DNA from: Pseudoclavibacter triregionum
GTDB taxonomy: Bacteria; Actinomycetota; Actinomycetes; Actinomycetales; Microbacteriaceae
Length of the DNA: 64,000 bases
Assembly (NCBI GenBank): GCA_910822395.1
Contig: OU365335.1
Coordinates: 310,001 to 374,000, forward strand
Direction of reading: 5' to 3'
Shown one piece after another: positions 7,877 to 16,104 of the stretch. Below the pieces are notes generated by a model that ran no database searches, was not told the origin of the DNA, and saw nothing but the letters and a program-made list of their open reading frames with translations. The position numbers and the translations under genes are program-made. Each line of letters starts with the position of its first letter. Position 1 is the first letter of the stretch.

Positions 7877-8962
7877 TCAGCCGATGCGGACGGCCGTGTA
7901 GTTGTAGTCGTCGATGCCCGCGATGACCGTGTCGTCGGCGGTGCCGTTCCAGCCGCCGTGGATGGCCTGGCCGTTGCCGATGTAGATCGCGATGTGCGGG
8001 GCCCTCGGGTCGCCGATGAGGTCGCCGGGCTGGAGGTCCGACCACGCGACGGGCGTGCCGAGGGCCATGAGCATGCCGACGCCGTAGTCGGCGCCCCCGT
8101 CGAAGCGGCTCTTCACGATGCCGGCGTAGGCGAGGGCGTCCTGGACCATGTCGGTGCAGTCGGTGCCCGACTTGCCGAGCTGCATCTCCGCGCCCTGGAC
8201 GATGGCCTGGGCGACCGAGGAGCTCGCCGGGGCCGAGCCGAGGCCCGAGCCCGAGCCGGTCGAGGCGCCCTGGGTCGAGCCCGAGGCGCCCTGGGTCGAG
8301 CCCGAGGTGCTCGTGCCGGTCGAGGCGGTCGAGCCCGTGGCGGTCGCGGTGGCCGTGGGGGCCGGGGCGACGGCGGTGCCCGAGCCGGTCGACTCGGTGT
8401 CGATGCGGTCGACCGTCTCGGCCGGGGCGGCGACGATCGTCGTGACGACCGTCTGGACGCGGGTCTCCGGCGTCTCGGCGGGGGCCTGCGTGGCCTCGGC
8501 GCCCGACTTCGCGGCGGCGTCGAGGAGGTTCGCCTGGCCGGCGGCCGAGGCATCGGCCTGCTGGGCGACGGGGACGAGGATGCCGGTCGAGGCGACGGCG
8601 GCAGCGGCGGCGGCCGCGGCGAAGCCGGCGGCGGCGCGGCGGCGCTGCTTCGCGACGAGCGAGGCGGGCTTCGCGGCGCGGACCGTCATGCCGCGGTCGG
8701 CGGCGAAGGCGGCGGGCAGCTCGGCGACGGGCGCGAGCGCGGCGCGCTCGATGGCCTCCGTGGGGACGACCGAGACGAGGCTCGCGACGGCGTTGCGCTC
8801 GATCTCGCCGGTGTCGTCGCGGAAGGACTGGGCCACCGTCTCGGCGAGCGCGACGCTCTGCGGCGAGGCGGGGAGGGCGACGGGGCGGACGCCGGTGCGG
8901 CGCTCGATCTCGCGGGCCTGACGGCGCGTCAGGGGCGCGGCGGTCTGAGTGGTGGTGTCCAA
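7877..8962 (-). CDS. NlpC/P60 family cell-wall hydrolase 1
   Basis: 361 residues. The start is taken as TTG 8962 because GGAGGA precedes it by 5 nt and the next codons match its paralogues (TTT...LTRRQAREIERRTGVRP). Order: a short N-terminal region shared by all three paralogues, a basic stretch then one hydrophobic segment (FAAAAAAAAVASTGILVPVA), a Thr/Ser/Gly-rich linker of ~100 residues, and a C-terminal NlpC/P60 domain with catalytic Cys in GTDCTDM and His in APHIAIYIGNG. The domain cleaves peptide stems of peptidoglycan outside the cell. Its active site (DCTDMVQDAL) differs from the DCSGLV form of the other two, so it may have diverged. Confidence 0.88.
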   Translation of the reverse strand: MDTTTQTAAPLTRRQAREIERRTGVRPVALPASPQSVALAETVAQSFRDDTGEIERNAVASLVSVVPTEAIERAALAPVAELPAAFAADRGMTVRAAKPASLVAKQRRRAAAGFAAAAAAAAVASTGILVPVAQQADASAAGQANLLDAAAKSGAEATQAPAETPETRVQTVVTTIVAAPAETVDRIDTESTGSGTAVAPAPTATATATGSTASTGTSTSGSTQGASGSTQGASTGSGSGLGSAPASSSVAQAIVQGAEMQLGKSGTDCTDMVQDALAYAGIVKSRFDGGADYGVGMLMALGTPVAWSDLQPGDLIGDPRAPHIAIYIGNGQAIHGGWNGTADDTVIAGIDDYNYTAVRIG

Positions 8963-8993
8963 GGGGTCCTCCGGGGGTTCGGTGTGACGCGCT

Positions 8994-9025
8994 CCACAGT
9001 ACGGACACATCACGGAAATGTCACG
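8994..9025 (-). promoter_or_regulatory. Three 11-bp-phased direct repeats, candidate MtrA-type operator
   Basis: On the minus strand CGTGACATTTC, CGTGATGTGTC and CGTACTGTGG follow one another with an 11-bp period, 31-63 nt before the TTG start. The same pattern precedes NlpC/P60 gene 3 and, weaker, gene 2. MtrA is known to regulate peptidoglycan hydrolases through GTGAC/GTCAC-type direct repeats; the link here is inference. Confidence 0.5.
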
Positions 9026-9105
9026 CCCTGATGACGAAAAAGTGGCGGATCCCTCCGCTTCGCCTGGCCGTCGCGTGAGAGGCGAAACGACCCGGGTCCT
9101 CCGAC

Positions 9106-9125
9106 ATCCGCGTCATCATGCGGAT
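9106..9125. promoter_or_regulatory. Inverted repeat ATCCGC-N8-GCGGAT
   Basis: A perfect 6-bp inverted repeat with an 8-bp centre (GTCATCAT). It is nearly repeated at 12055-12074 upstream of NlpC/P60 gene 3, so it is probably a functional element rather than chance. Confidence 0.45.
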
Positions 9126-9234
9126 CTCGGGTCTTTTCGACATCCGAGCGCCGCATCCGGATTCGCTGAATTCGATCACGGATTCGCCGCGCGAGATCAC
9201 GGAAACGACACGAAGATCACGGCCGGAGCGCGAC

Positions 9235-9268
9235 GACGCCCGCCCAGCCGGATGGCTGGACGGGCGTC
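9235..9268 (-). terminator. Terminator of NlpC/P60 gene 2
   Basis: Hairpin GACGCCCG/CGGGCGTC continued by CCAGCC/GGCTGG after one mismatch, with a GGAT loop, 26 nt past the stop of gene 2. Confidence 0.75.
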
Positions 9269-9293
9269 GAGGTCCCTGGTCGGGGTGTCCGAC

Positions 9294-10190
9294 TTAGATG
9301 CGGACGAAGTAGTACGAGCCCCACATGCCGCCGTAGCGGACGCCCTCGCCGTAGTCGACGGCGGAGAAGACGCGGCCGTTGCCGGCGTAGAAGCCGATGT
9401 GGCCGGCGCCGGGCCAGACCATGATGTCGCCCGGCTGCGCCTCGGACGCGTCGATGCGCGTGCCGAGGGCGGCGATGCCGGGGATGGAGTGCGGCGCGTC
9501 GATGCCGTGGAGGCGGAGGACGTAGGCCACGAGGCCCGAGCAGTCGAAGCCGCCGGGGGCCTCGCCGCCGAGGACGTAGTTGTCGCCGTTGAACTGGAGC
9601 GCCGTGTCGAGGAGGCTCGAGCCGACGTAGCTGCCCGAGGCCGACGAGGACACCGGGTCGTCCGAGGAGGCCGTCTGGGTCGAGCTCGAGGTCGAGGTGC
9701 CGGTCGAGGCCGAGGACGACGACGAGCTCGCCGTGGCCGTGGCGACCGGGGCGGCGGCCGTGCCGGCGTCGGCGTCGGCGGTGTCGACGCGGTCGACCGT
9801 CTCGGCCGGGGCGGCGACGATCGTCGTGACGACGGTCTGGACCTGCGTCTCGGGCGTCGGGGCGACGGTCTGCTCGGCGGCGGCGTCCTCGTCGGCCTGA
9901 GACTGGGCCGCGGCGTCGAGGAGGTTCGCCTGCGAGGCGGCGTCGGCCTGCTGCACGGCCGGCACGAGGAGGCCGGTCGAGGCGACGGCGGCGGCCGAGG
10001 CGGCCGCGGCGAAGCCGGCGGCGGCGCGGCGGCGGCGCTTCGCGACGAGCGAGGCGGGCTTCGCGGCGCGGATCGACATGCCGCGGACGGCATCGCCCTG
10101 CTCGCCGGCGAAGGTCGAGAGCTCGGCGACCGGGGCCATGGCGGCGCGGTCGATGATCTCGGTCGCGACGACCGAGACGAGCGAGGCCAT
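9294..10190 (-). CDS. NlpC/P60 family cell-wall hydrolase 2 (N-terminus disrupted)
   Basis: The NlpC/P60 domain is complete: catalytic Cys in GGFDCSGLVAYVL and His in GAGHIGFYAGNG. A hydrophobic segment and a Ser/Thr-rich linker precede it, as in its neighbours. The first in-frame ATG (10190) omits about 48 conserved residues. The conserved sequence APLTRRQAREIERRTGVRP continues upstream in frame to about 10337, but no ATG, GTG or TTG follows the upstream stop at 10446-10448. At 10332-10341 a CTG-GAC-C-ACG stretch would restore the paralogue N-terminus (LDTTTAPLTRRQ) if one C were removed. So the start is uncertain: frameshift, non-standard start, or base-call error. Confidence 0.8.
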   Translation of the reverse strand: MASLVSVVATEIIDRAAMAPVAELSTFAGEQGDAVRGMSIRAAKPASLVAKRRRRAAAGFAAAASAAAVASTGLLVPAVQQADAASQANLLDAAAQSQADEDAAAEQTVAPTPETQVQTVVTTIVAAPAETVDRVDTADADAGTAAAPVATATASSSSSSASTGTSTSSSTQTASSDDPVSSSASGSYVGSSLLDTALQFNGDNYVLGGEAPGGFDCSGLVAYVLRLHGIDAPHSIPGIAALGTRIDASEAQPGDIMVWPGAGHIGFYAGNGRVFSAVDYGEGVRYGGMWGSYYFVRI

Positions 10191-10727
10191 CGCATTGCGC
10201 TGGATCTCGCCGGTGTCGTGGCGGAAGTCCGCGGCGACGACGTCGGCGAGCTCGGCCGCGGTCGCGACGGGGCGGACGCCGGTGCGGCGCTCGATCTCGC
10301 GAGCCTGGCGACGGGTGAGCGGCGCGGTGGTCGTGGTCCAGGGGGACCAGGCCGGCGGGCGGGATCGGAGCGCGCCGTCTGGGTGGTGGGACGCCGTGGC
10401 GCCCCGGGTGACAGGTGACGACGCGACGTCCAGATCTCGGGAATGTCACGCTCCGGTGAGGCTCAGGTGGCCGAAACCTCACAGGAAGCTGACCGAGTCC
10501 CGAGGTGGGCTCACTGAGCCCAACCCCCTGCGATCCCCGCGAGCGCGGGGACGTCGACGAGATTCGATTCGGACGTCCGACCTGGATCGCATCCCGGAAA
10601 TTCCCGGGAAAAGATCACGGCCAGGTCTCGGCGTGTCGCACCTGTGACCAATCCTCCGCGGAAGGAGACCCGCGGAGACCACGACGCCCGCCCCTCGAGT
10701 CCGAGGGGCGGGCGTCGCGCGGTCGCG
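10191..10727. other. Degraded start region and leader of NlpC/P60 gene 2
   Basis: 10191-10337 is still coding-like for gene 2 (see that entry). Beyond it lie the first conserved operator repeat CGTGACATTCC (10440-10450), followed by degenerate copies at 10429-10439 and 10418-10428, the distal AAGATCACGG at 10611-10620, and the terminator of gene 3. Confidence 0.5.
10682..10717 (-). terminator. Terminator of NlpC/P60 gene 3
   Basis: Perfect 16-bp stem (10682-10697 with 10702-10717), AGTC loop, 11 nt past the stop of gene 3. Confidence 0.85.
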
Positions 10728-11834
10728 CTAGATGCGGACGATGTAGTGGTCGGCCCAGTCGATCGAGCCGTAGCGGACGCCCTCGCCGTAGTCGACGGCC
10801 GAGAACACCGTGCCGGGGCCAGCGTAGAAGCCGACGTGCGGGATGCCGGGGTAGATGACGATGTCGCCCGGCTGCGCCTCGGACTCCGGGATGACCGTGC
10901 CGAGCGCCGCGATGCCGGGGGTCGACTGCGGCGCGTCGATGCCGTGGAGCTGGAGCACGTACGAGACGAGGCCAGAGCAGTCGAAGCCGGTCGACGGCGA
11001 GTTGCCGCCGAGGACGTAGTCGTAGCCCTCGAACTGGAGCGCGGTCTCGAGGAAGCTGCCGCTCGGGGCCGCGGCGACCGTCGAGGTCGAGCCGCTCGTG
11101 CTCGTGCCGGTCGACGCCGAGGAGCTCGACGAGCCCGAGGACGAGTCATCCGAGTCGTCTGCGGAGGAGTCGGACGAGCCGCCGGCGGTCGTCGCGGGCG
11201 CCGGGGCCGGGGCGGCCTCGACGACCGCGTCGGCCTCGTCGGTCCACGTGCGGTCGGCGACCTCGGCCGGCGCCTCGTGGATCGCGGTGATGACGCGCTG
11301 CACCTCGGGGGCGCCGTGGCGGTCGCCCTCGTGCTCGCCGGCCTGGCCCTCGGCGCCGTCCTGGTGGGTCGCGGCGAGGAGGTCGGCCTGCGAGGCGGCC
11401 GCGGCGTCGGCGGCGGGCGCCTGCGCGGCGGGGATGAGCAGGCCGGTCGTCGCGACGGCGGCGGCCGAGGCGGCGGCGGCGAAGCCGCTCGCGACGCGGC
11501 GGCGGCGCTTCGCGACGAGCGAGGCGGGCTTGGCGGCGCGGACGGTCATGCCGCGCTCGTCGGCCTGCGGGCCGCCGAAGGCGGCGGGCAGCTCGGCGCG
11601 GGCGGCCGCGACGGCGCTGCGGTCGATGATCTCGGTGGGGACGACCGAGACGAGGCTCGCGACGGCGTTGCGCTCGATGCGGCCGGTGTCGTGGCGGAAG
11701 TCCGCGGCGACGGCGGCGGCGAGGTCGAGGTTCGCCCGGGTCGGGGCGATCGCGACGGGGCGGACGCCGGTGCGGCGCTCGATCTCGCGGGCCTCGCGGC
11801 GGGTGAGCTCGGCCGTGGTGGGGGATGCGTTCAT
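10728..11834 (-). CDS. NlpC/P60 family cell-wall hydrolase 3
   Basis: 368 residues from ATG 11834 with GGAGGA upstream. Order: shared N-terminal motif LTRREAREIERRTGVRP, a conserved block ending MTVRAAKPASLVAKRRRR, a hydrophobic segment that may act as an uncleaved or late signal anchor, an acidic then Ser-rich linker, and NlpC/P60 with Cys in TGFDCSGLVSYVL and His in IPHVGFYAGPG. Expected to cut peptidoglycan stem peptides at the cell surface. It is the best preserved of the three tandem paralogues and has its own promoter region and terminator, so the three genes are separate units rather than one operon. Confidence 0.92.
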   Translation of the reverse strand: MNASPTTAELTRREAREIERRTGVRPVAIAPTRANLDLAAAVAADFRHDTGRIERNAVASLVSVVPTEIIDRSAVAAARAELPAAFGGPQADERGMTVRAAKPASLVAKRRRRVASGFAAAASAAAVATTGLLIPAAQAPAADAAAASQADLLAATHQDGAEGQAGEHEGDRHGAPEVQRVITAIHEAPAEVADRTWTDEADAVVEAAPAPAPATTAGGSSDSSADDSDDSSSGSSSSSASTGTSTSGSTSTVAAAPSGSFLETALQFEGYDYVLGGNSPSTGFDCSGLVSYVLQLHGIDAPQSTPGIAALGTVIPESEAQPGDIVIYPGIPHVGFYAGPGTVFSAVDYGEGVRYGSIDWADHYIVRI

Positions 11835-11964
11835 GGGGGGTCCTCCTGCGCTCGGGCCTCTCGGCCTCCCGCCCGGTCCGTTCGTCCGGGATCCATGGAT
11901 CCGAGGGCGGGATGGGAGCGCTCGGTCCGGATTGCGGCCGCTGGGGAGCGCGGCCTGATGGACG

Positions 11965-11997
11965 TCAAGATTACGAACAGGTCACGGCAATGTCACG
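11965..11997 (-). promoter_or_regulatory. Three 11-bp-phased direct repeats, candidate MtrA-type operator
   Basis: Minus-strand repeats CGTGACATTGC, CGTGACCTGTT and CGTAATCTTGA in perfect 11-bp register, the same arrangement as upstream of gene 1. Confidence 0.5.
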
Positions 11998-12008
11998 CGA
12001 TGGCATCG

Positions 12009-12028
12009 ACGGTTGTCGACACAACCGT
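12009..12028. repeat. Perfect 8-bp hairpin ACGGTTGT-CGAC-ACAACCGT
   Basis: Perfect inverted repeat with a 4-nt loop, unique to the gene 3 leader. It could be a protein site or an RNA hairpin. Confidence 0.4.
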
Positions 12029-12183
12029 GAAGATGAGGCGCATTCGGCTCGGACATCCACGTCAGCATGCGGATCGCGGGCGGATGGGTCCGCGAAGGAA
12101 AGATCACGAGAAGATCACGGAAGGGTGACCGGCTTCGGCGTGTCGCGTGAACGGAACCCGGGGATCCGAGGGTTCGAGTGGCG

Positions 12184-12909
12184 CTACGCGCGCGGCTCGG
12201 GCCACGGCCCGAGCGAGAGGTAGACGTGCTCGGCGAGCTCGAGCGGCAGGCGCACGGCATCCTGCGCGTCGACGAGGCCGACGACGACCTCGCCCTCGCC
12301 GCGCTCGAAGGTGACGCTCTCCCCCGGCAGCAGGCGCGCCTCGGTGAGGAGCGCGATCGCCTGCGGGTCCGACTGCACGGGCTCCCCGAGCCGGCGGATG
12401 GCGCGGCGCTCGGAGCGGACGCCTGCGGCGAGCCCCGCCGCGGCCTCCGCGAGCGACTCCACGCCGTCGAGGAACTCCGGCGCGGCCTCGCGGCCGAAGG
12501 CCTCGAGCCCCGGGATCGGGGTGCCGTAGGGCGACTCGGCGGGACGGCCGAGCAGCTCGTAGATGCGCGCCTCGGCCTCGTCGCTCATGACGTGCTCCCA
12601 GCGGCAGGCCTCCTCGTGCACCGTCGCGAGGTCGAGCCCGAGCACCTGGGCGAGCAGGCCCTCGGCGATCCGGTGCTTGCGGAGGACGCGCACCGCGAGA
12701 TCGCGGCCGGCCTCGGTGAGCACGAGGCGGCGGTCGCCGGCGACGCTCACGAGGCCGTCGCGCTCCATGCGGGCGATCGTCTGCGAGACGGTGGGGCCGG
12801 AGTGGCCGAGGCGCTCCGAGATGCGGGCGCGGAGCGGCGTGATCCCCTCCTCCTCGAGGTCGAGGATCGTGCGCAGGTACATCTCCGTCGTGTCGACGAG
12901 ATTCGTCAC
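12184..12909 (-). CDS. DtxR/IdeR-family metal-dependent regulator
   Basis: 241 residues. Residue numbering matches DtxR closely: M10, H79, E83, H98, C102, E105 and H106 are all present (for example ACRWEHVMSDEAE at 101-113), so both metal sites are intact. Order: N-terminal winged helix, dimerisation domain to ~140, and a C-terminal SH3/FeoA-like domain. It should repress iron or manganese genes when Fe2+ or Mn2+ is bound. It is divergent from serC. The Mn transporter gene at 60906-62246 is a plausible but unproven target. Confidence 0.93.
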   Translation of the reverse strand: MTNLVDTTEMYLRTILDLEEEGITPLRARISERLGHSGPTVSQTIARMERDGLVSVAGDRRLVLTEAGRDLAVRVLRKHRIAEGLLAQVLGLDLATVHEEACRWEHVMSDEAEARIYELLGRPAESPYGTPIPGLEAFGREAAPEFLDGVESLAEAAAGLAAGVRSERRAIRRLGEPVQSDPQAIALLTEARLLPGESVTFERGEGEVVVGLVDAQDAVRLPLELAEHVYLSLGPWPEPRA

Positions 12910-12979
12910 GCAGCCCTCCCTCCGCTCGAGCGCTCGCCAGCCTAGCGCGACGGGGTGCGGCGCTCGCTCCGCGCGCTCC

Positions 12980-12985
12980 TACCCT
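12980..12985 (+). promoter_or_regulatory. -10 box of a probable leaderless promoter (serC)
   Basis: TACCCT followed by 7 nt and ATG 12993; no ribosome binding site is seen. Confidence 0.4.
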
Positions 12986-12992
12986 TATACCT

Positions 12993-14117
12993 ATGACCTC
13001 CGCGCCGACCGAACTCCAGCTCCCCCAGGACCTCCTCCCCTCCGACGGCCGCTTCGGCTGCGGCCCCTCGCTCGTCCGCGAGGAGCAGGCCCGCCGCGTC
13101 GCCGACTCGTGGCGGGAGCTGCTCGGCACCTCGCACCGCCAGGCGCCCGTGAAAGGGCTCGTCGGGCGCGTGCGCGCGGGGCTCGCCGAGTTCCTGCAGG
13201 CGCCCGAGGGCCACGAGATCCTCCTCGCGAACGGCGGATCGACCGCGTTCTGGGATGCCGCCGCCTTCGGCCTCATCGAGCGCCGCGCCCAGCTCGCCGT
13301 CTTCGGCGAGTTCGGCGGCAAGTTCGCGAAGGCCGCGGCAGCGCCGTGGCTCGAGGCGCCGGAGGTGCGCGAGGCGCCCGCGGGATCGGCCATCCGCTGC
13401 GAGCCCTCGGAGGGCGTCGACGTCTACGCGTACCCGCAGAACGAGACCTCGACGGGCGCCATGCTCCCCGTCGAGCGCGTGGCGGCCGAGGGCGCGCTCA
13501 CCCTCGTCGACGCGACGAGCGCGGCCGGCGGCACGGTCGTCGACCTCGCCGAGACCGACGTCTACTACTTCGCGCCCCAGAAGAACTTCGGCGCCGACGG
13601 CGGCCTCTGGCTCGCGGCCGTCTCCCCCGCGGCGATCGAGCGCATCGAGCGCATCGCCGCGAGCGGGCGCTACATCCCCGAGTTCCTCTCCCTCACGCAG
13701 GCCGTCGACAACTCGCGGAAGGACCAGACGCTCAACACCCCCGCGATCTCGACGCTCCTCCTCATGGAGGCGCAGCTCGAGTGGCTCAACGGGGAGGGCG
13801 GGATGGCCTTCGCCGACGCGCGCACGAAGGCCTCCTCCCAGGCGATCTACGAGTGGGCCGAGGCGCGCGCGTTCGCGACGCCGTTCGTGGAGGACCCGGC
13901 GTTCCGCTCGCAGGTCGTCGCGACGATCGACCTCGACGAGGCGATCGACGCGAAGGCGGTCTCCGCGGCGCTCCGCGCGAACGGGATCGTCGACACCGAG
14001 CCCTACCGGAAGCTCGGCCGCAACCAGCTCCGCATCGCGACCTTCGTCTCGATCGACCCGGCCGACGTCGAGCGGCTTACCCGCGCGATCGACTGGATCA
14101 TCGAGCGGATGGCCTAG
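12993..14117 (+). CDS. serC: Phosphoserine aminotransferase
   Basis: 374 residues, the length of actinobacterial SerC. PLP enzyme that converts 3-phosphohydroxypyruvate and glutamate to phosphoserine (serine and vitamin B6 synthesis, cytosol). The PLP lysine is K197 in YFAPQKNFG. The N-terminal substrate motif DGRFGCGPS and the C-terminal GRNQLRIATF are conserved. It is convergent with, and overlaps by 4 bp, the DUF3027 gene. Confidence 0.95.
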   Translation: MTSAPTELQLPQDLLPSDGRFGCGPSLVREEQARRVADSWRELLGTSHRQAPVKGLVGRVRAGLAEFLQAPEGHEILLANGGSTAFWDAAAFGLIERRAQLAVFGEFGGKFAKAAAAPWLEAPEVREAPAGSAIRCEPSEGVDVYAYPQNETSTGAMLPVERVAAEGALTLVDATSAAGGTVVDLAETDVYYFAPQKNFGADGGLWLAAVSPAAIERIERIAASGRYIPEFLSLTQAVDNSRKDQTLNTPAISTLLLMEAQLEWLNGEGGMAFADARTKASSQAIYEWAEARAFATPFVEDPAFRSQVVATIDLDEAIDAKAVSAALRANGIVDTEPYRKLGRNQLRIATFVSIDPADVERLTRAIDWIIERMA

Positions 14118-15214
14118 CTCCGCTCCATCCGCGGCGTCTCGTCATCGTCGGTCTCGTCGAGCTCGTCGGCGTCGTCCTCGAAGCTCACGCCGTCGAGGCG
14201 CTCGTCCATCTCGTCCGCGAACTCGCGGATGTCGACGGCCGGGAGGAGGTCATCGGCGGCGTCGAGGTCGATGGCCCCCGGCTCGTCGAGCGAATCCGGG
14301 TCGAGCTCGCCGGCCTCGAGCGCCTCGGCGGCCGCGAGGTCGTCGGCCGGCACGAGCTCGGGCGCGACGATGCGGCGACGGCGCCGGGCGCGCTGCTCGG
14401 TGCGGCGCACCTCGCGGACCCGGGCGCGCTCGCCGCCCTCCTCCGCGAGCTCGGCGCGCGCGGCCTCGGCGGCGGCGGCGGCCTGCGCGGCGGCCGCCTC
14501 GGCCTCGGTGCCGCCCTCGGCCTCGGGCTCCTCGCCCGCGCGGATGCGGCGACGGCGGCGCTGGCGCTCGACGCGGCGCACCGTGCGCTGCTCCTCGGCT
14601 TCGGCCTCCTCGGCGGCGCGGTGCGCGGCCTGGAACTCGGCGAGGCGCTCGGCCCACGGGATCCACGCCGGGGCGAGGAGGGAGTCCTCGCTCGGGAGCA
14701 TCTCGGTCTCGAGCACGGTGGGGCCGTCCTGGCCCTCGAGCTCGACGAGCGTCGCGGTCCAGCGCCAGTCCGGGTAGCCCTTGCGGGTCGCCGCGAACTG
14801 GATCGAGTAGACGCCGTCGCCCTCGTCGACGACCCCGACCGGATCGCCGAGGTCGGAGGCCTCCGTCGCCTCGAGGATCGCGGCGCGCGCGAGCTCGATG
14901 GGTGCCGCGAGCGCCGGGTCGTCGAGCGGAAGGCCGAGCGGGGCCGGGCGCGCGGGGACGTCGGGGCGGGCGGGGTCGAGCGCGGGGCCGACGTAGGGGG
15001 CGAGCTCGGCGTCGTCGTCGCCCTCGTCGTCCTCGGCGTCGTCGTCCGCGTCCTCGGGCAGCTCGAGCTCGGGCGACTCCTCCTGCTCCTCGGCGAGCGC
15101 GTCGGCGACGGCGTCGGCCGCGGCGCGCGGGTCCTCGGCGAGGGCCTCGGCGTCCACCGCGAGCTCGGCGTCGACCGCGGGCTCCGGGCCCTGAAGCTCC
15201 TCCGGGCTACGCAT
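14114..15214 (-). CDS. DUF3027 domain protein
   Basis: 366 residues. The recognisable DUF3027 core sits near residues 100-180, with GYPDWRWTATL, ETEMLPSEDSLLAPAWIPWAERL. The N-terminal 90 residues and the C-terminal half are highly charged: an acidic segment, then long Arg/Ala/Glu coiled-coil-like stretches. Such proteins are common in actinobacteria with unknown function; nucleic-acid binding is possible given the Arg-rich runs. Its ATG lies inside the end of the cold-shock gene (8-bp overlap), so the two are co-translated. Confidence 0.85.
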   Translation of the reverse strand: MRSPEELQGPEPAVDAELAVDAEALAEDPRAAADAVADALAEEQEESPELELPEDADDDAEDDEGDDDAELAPYVGPALDPARPDVPARPAPLGLPLDDPALAAPIELARAAILEATEASDLGDPVGVVDEGDGVYSIQFAATRKGYPDWRWTATLVELEGQDGPTVLETEMLPSEDSLLAPAWIPWAERLAEFQAAHRAAEEAEAEEQRTVRRVERQRRRRRIRAGEEPEAEGGTEAEAAAAQAAAAAEAARAELAEEGGERARVREVRRTEQRARRRRRIVAPELVPADDLAAAEALEAGELDPDSLDEPGAIDLDAADDLLPAVDIREFADEMDERLDGVSFEDDADELDETDDDETPRMERS

Positions 15215-15590
15215 CGAAGTCGTCCGCGACTCGGCGCAGGAGCGCGGCGAGCTTCTGCCCGTGCTGCCCCTCCGGATAGCGGCCGCGGCGCAGCTGCGCG
15301 CCGACGCCGTCGAGGAGCTTCACGAGGTCCTCGACGATGACGGCCATGTCGTCCGCCGGCTTCCGCTTCATCTTCACGACGCTCGGCGGGGCCTCGAGCA
15401 GGCGCACCGAGAGCGCCTGCGCGCCGCGGCGGCCGTCGGCGATGCCGAACTCGAGGCGGGCGCCGGGGCGGAGCGAGACGATCCCCTCCGGGAGGGCCGT
15501 GCGGTGGAGGTAGACCTCCTGGCCGTCGTCGGTCTGGATGAAGCCGAAGCCCTTGTCCTCGTCGTAGAACTTCACCTTGCCGGTGGGCAT
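15207..15590 (-). CDS. Cold-shock domain protein with C-terminal extension
   Basis: 127 residues from ATG 15590 (GGAG 7 nt upstream). Residues 1-65 are a cold-shock OB-fold with RNP1-like KGFGFI and RNP2-like VYLHRTAL. It binds single-stranded RNA or DNA. The remaining ~60 residues (VKMKRKPADDMAVIVEDLV...) are an extension found in actinobacterial CspB-like proteins placed upstream of DUF3027. Operon with the DUF3027 gene. Confidence 0.92.
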   Translation of the reverse strand: MPTGKVKFYDEDKGFGFIQTDDGQEVYLHRTALPEGIVSLRPGARLEFGIADGRRGAQALSVRLLEAPPSVVKMKRKPADDMAVIVEDLVKLLDGVGAQLRRGRYPEGQHGQKLAALLRRVADDFDA

Positions 15591-15799
15591 TGGCGCTCCT
15601 TCGTGGCCGGATCCGCTCGTCCGGGCGGGCCGGGGCGGATGGGGGATGCGGATTCGCCGGCGGGCCCGGGGGCGCGCCGGCGCAGGCTGGTCGATCGCGG
15701 CGCGCGATCCTCCCTCCAGTCTAGAGAGCGCCGAGCGGGCGCGCGCCTGGTTCCGCCCGCGGCGAACCGGGCGGACCGGTCGGCGCGGAGCCGCTCGCG

Positions 15800-15805
15800 T
15801 AGACT
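15800..15805 (+). promoter_or_regulatory. -10 box of a probable leaderless promoter
   Basis: TAGACT followed by 7 nt and GTG 15813. Confidence 0.5.
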
Positions 15806-15812
15806 GCATCGG

Positions 15813-16100
15813 GTGACCATCTCCGCCGACGCCGCCCGATCCGCTTCCCGCTCGAAGCTCGATCGCTGGCTCGCGGGCGTCGCGCTCGTCTCGGCGATCC
15901 TCGCCCTCGCCGCCTTCGCGGCCGTCATCATCGCCACCTTCTCCGGCGTGACGGGCGAGGCGTGGTCGTCCCCGATCTGGGTCGCGGTCTTCACCGTCGC
16001 CTACTGGGGCCTGCCGCTCGCGCTCGTCGCGATCATCGCCCTCGTCATCCGCCGCGCGGTCGCGCGCCCCGCGGCCGAGCCGACCCCGGAAGGCGGCTGA
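15813..16100 (+). CDS. Small membrane protein, two transmembrane segments
   Basis: 95 residues from GTG 15813. Two hydrophobic segments are clear: roughly 20-42 (WLAGVALVSAILALAAFAAV) and 55-80 (WVAVFTVAYWGLPLALVAII), with a basic C-terminus. It shares no recognisable domain. It probably forms an operon with the helicase-associated gene, which starts 4 nt after its stop. Likely start chosen from the leaderless -10 box; no function can be assigned. Confidence 0.7.
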   Translation: MTISADAARSASRSKLDRWLAGVALVSAILALAAFAAVIIATFSGVTGEAWSSPIWVAVFTVAYWGLPLALVAIIALVIRRAVARPAAEPTPEGG

Positions 16101-16104
16101 GCGC

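Larger units (their letters stand above)
8963..9293. other. Leader/regulatory region of NlpC/P60 gene 1 (331 bp)
   Basis: Contains, from the gene outward, the 11-bp repeats at 8994-9025, the inverted repeat ATCCGC-N8-GCGGAT at 9106-9125, the distal AAGATCACGG at 9213-9222, and the terminator of gene 2 at 9235-9268. No gene is seen. Confidence 0.6.
11835..12183. other. Leader/regulatory region of NlpC/P60 gene 3 (349 bp)
   Basis: Contains the 11-bp repeats (11965-11997), a hairpin ACGGTTGT-CGAC-ACAACCGT (12009-12028), the imperfect ATCCAC-N8-GCGGAT element (12055-12074), and two AAGATCACG copies (12100-12120). No gene is seen. The motifs expected of a ydaO/c-di-AMP riboswitch were looked for and not found. 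Confidence 0.55.

Noticed and set aside
11835-12183. c-di-AMP (ydaO) riboswitch upstream of wall hydrolases
   Set aside because: Expected in such leaders in some actinobacteria, but the conserved core motifs were not found here or upstream of genes 1 and 2.
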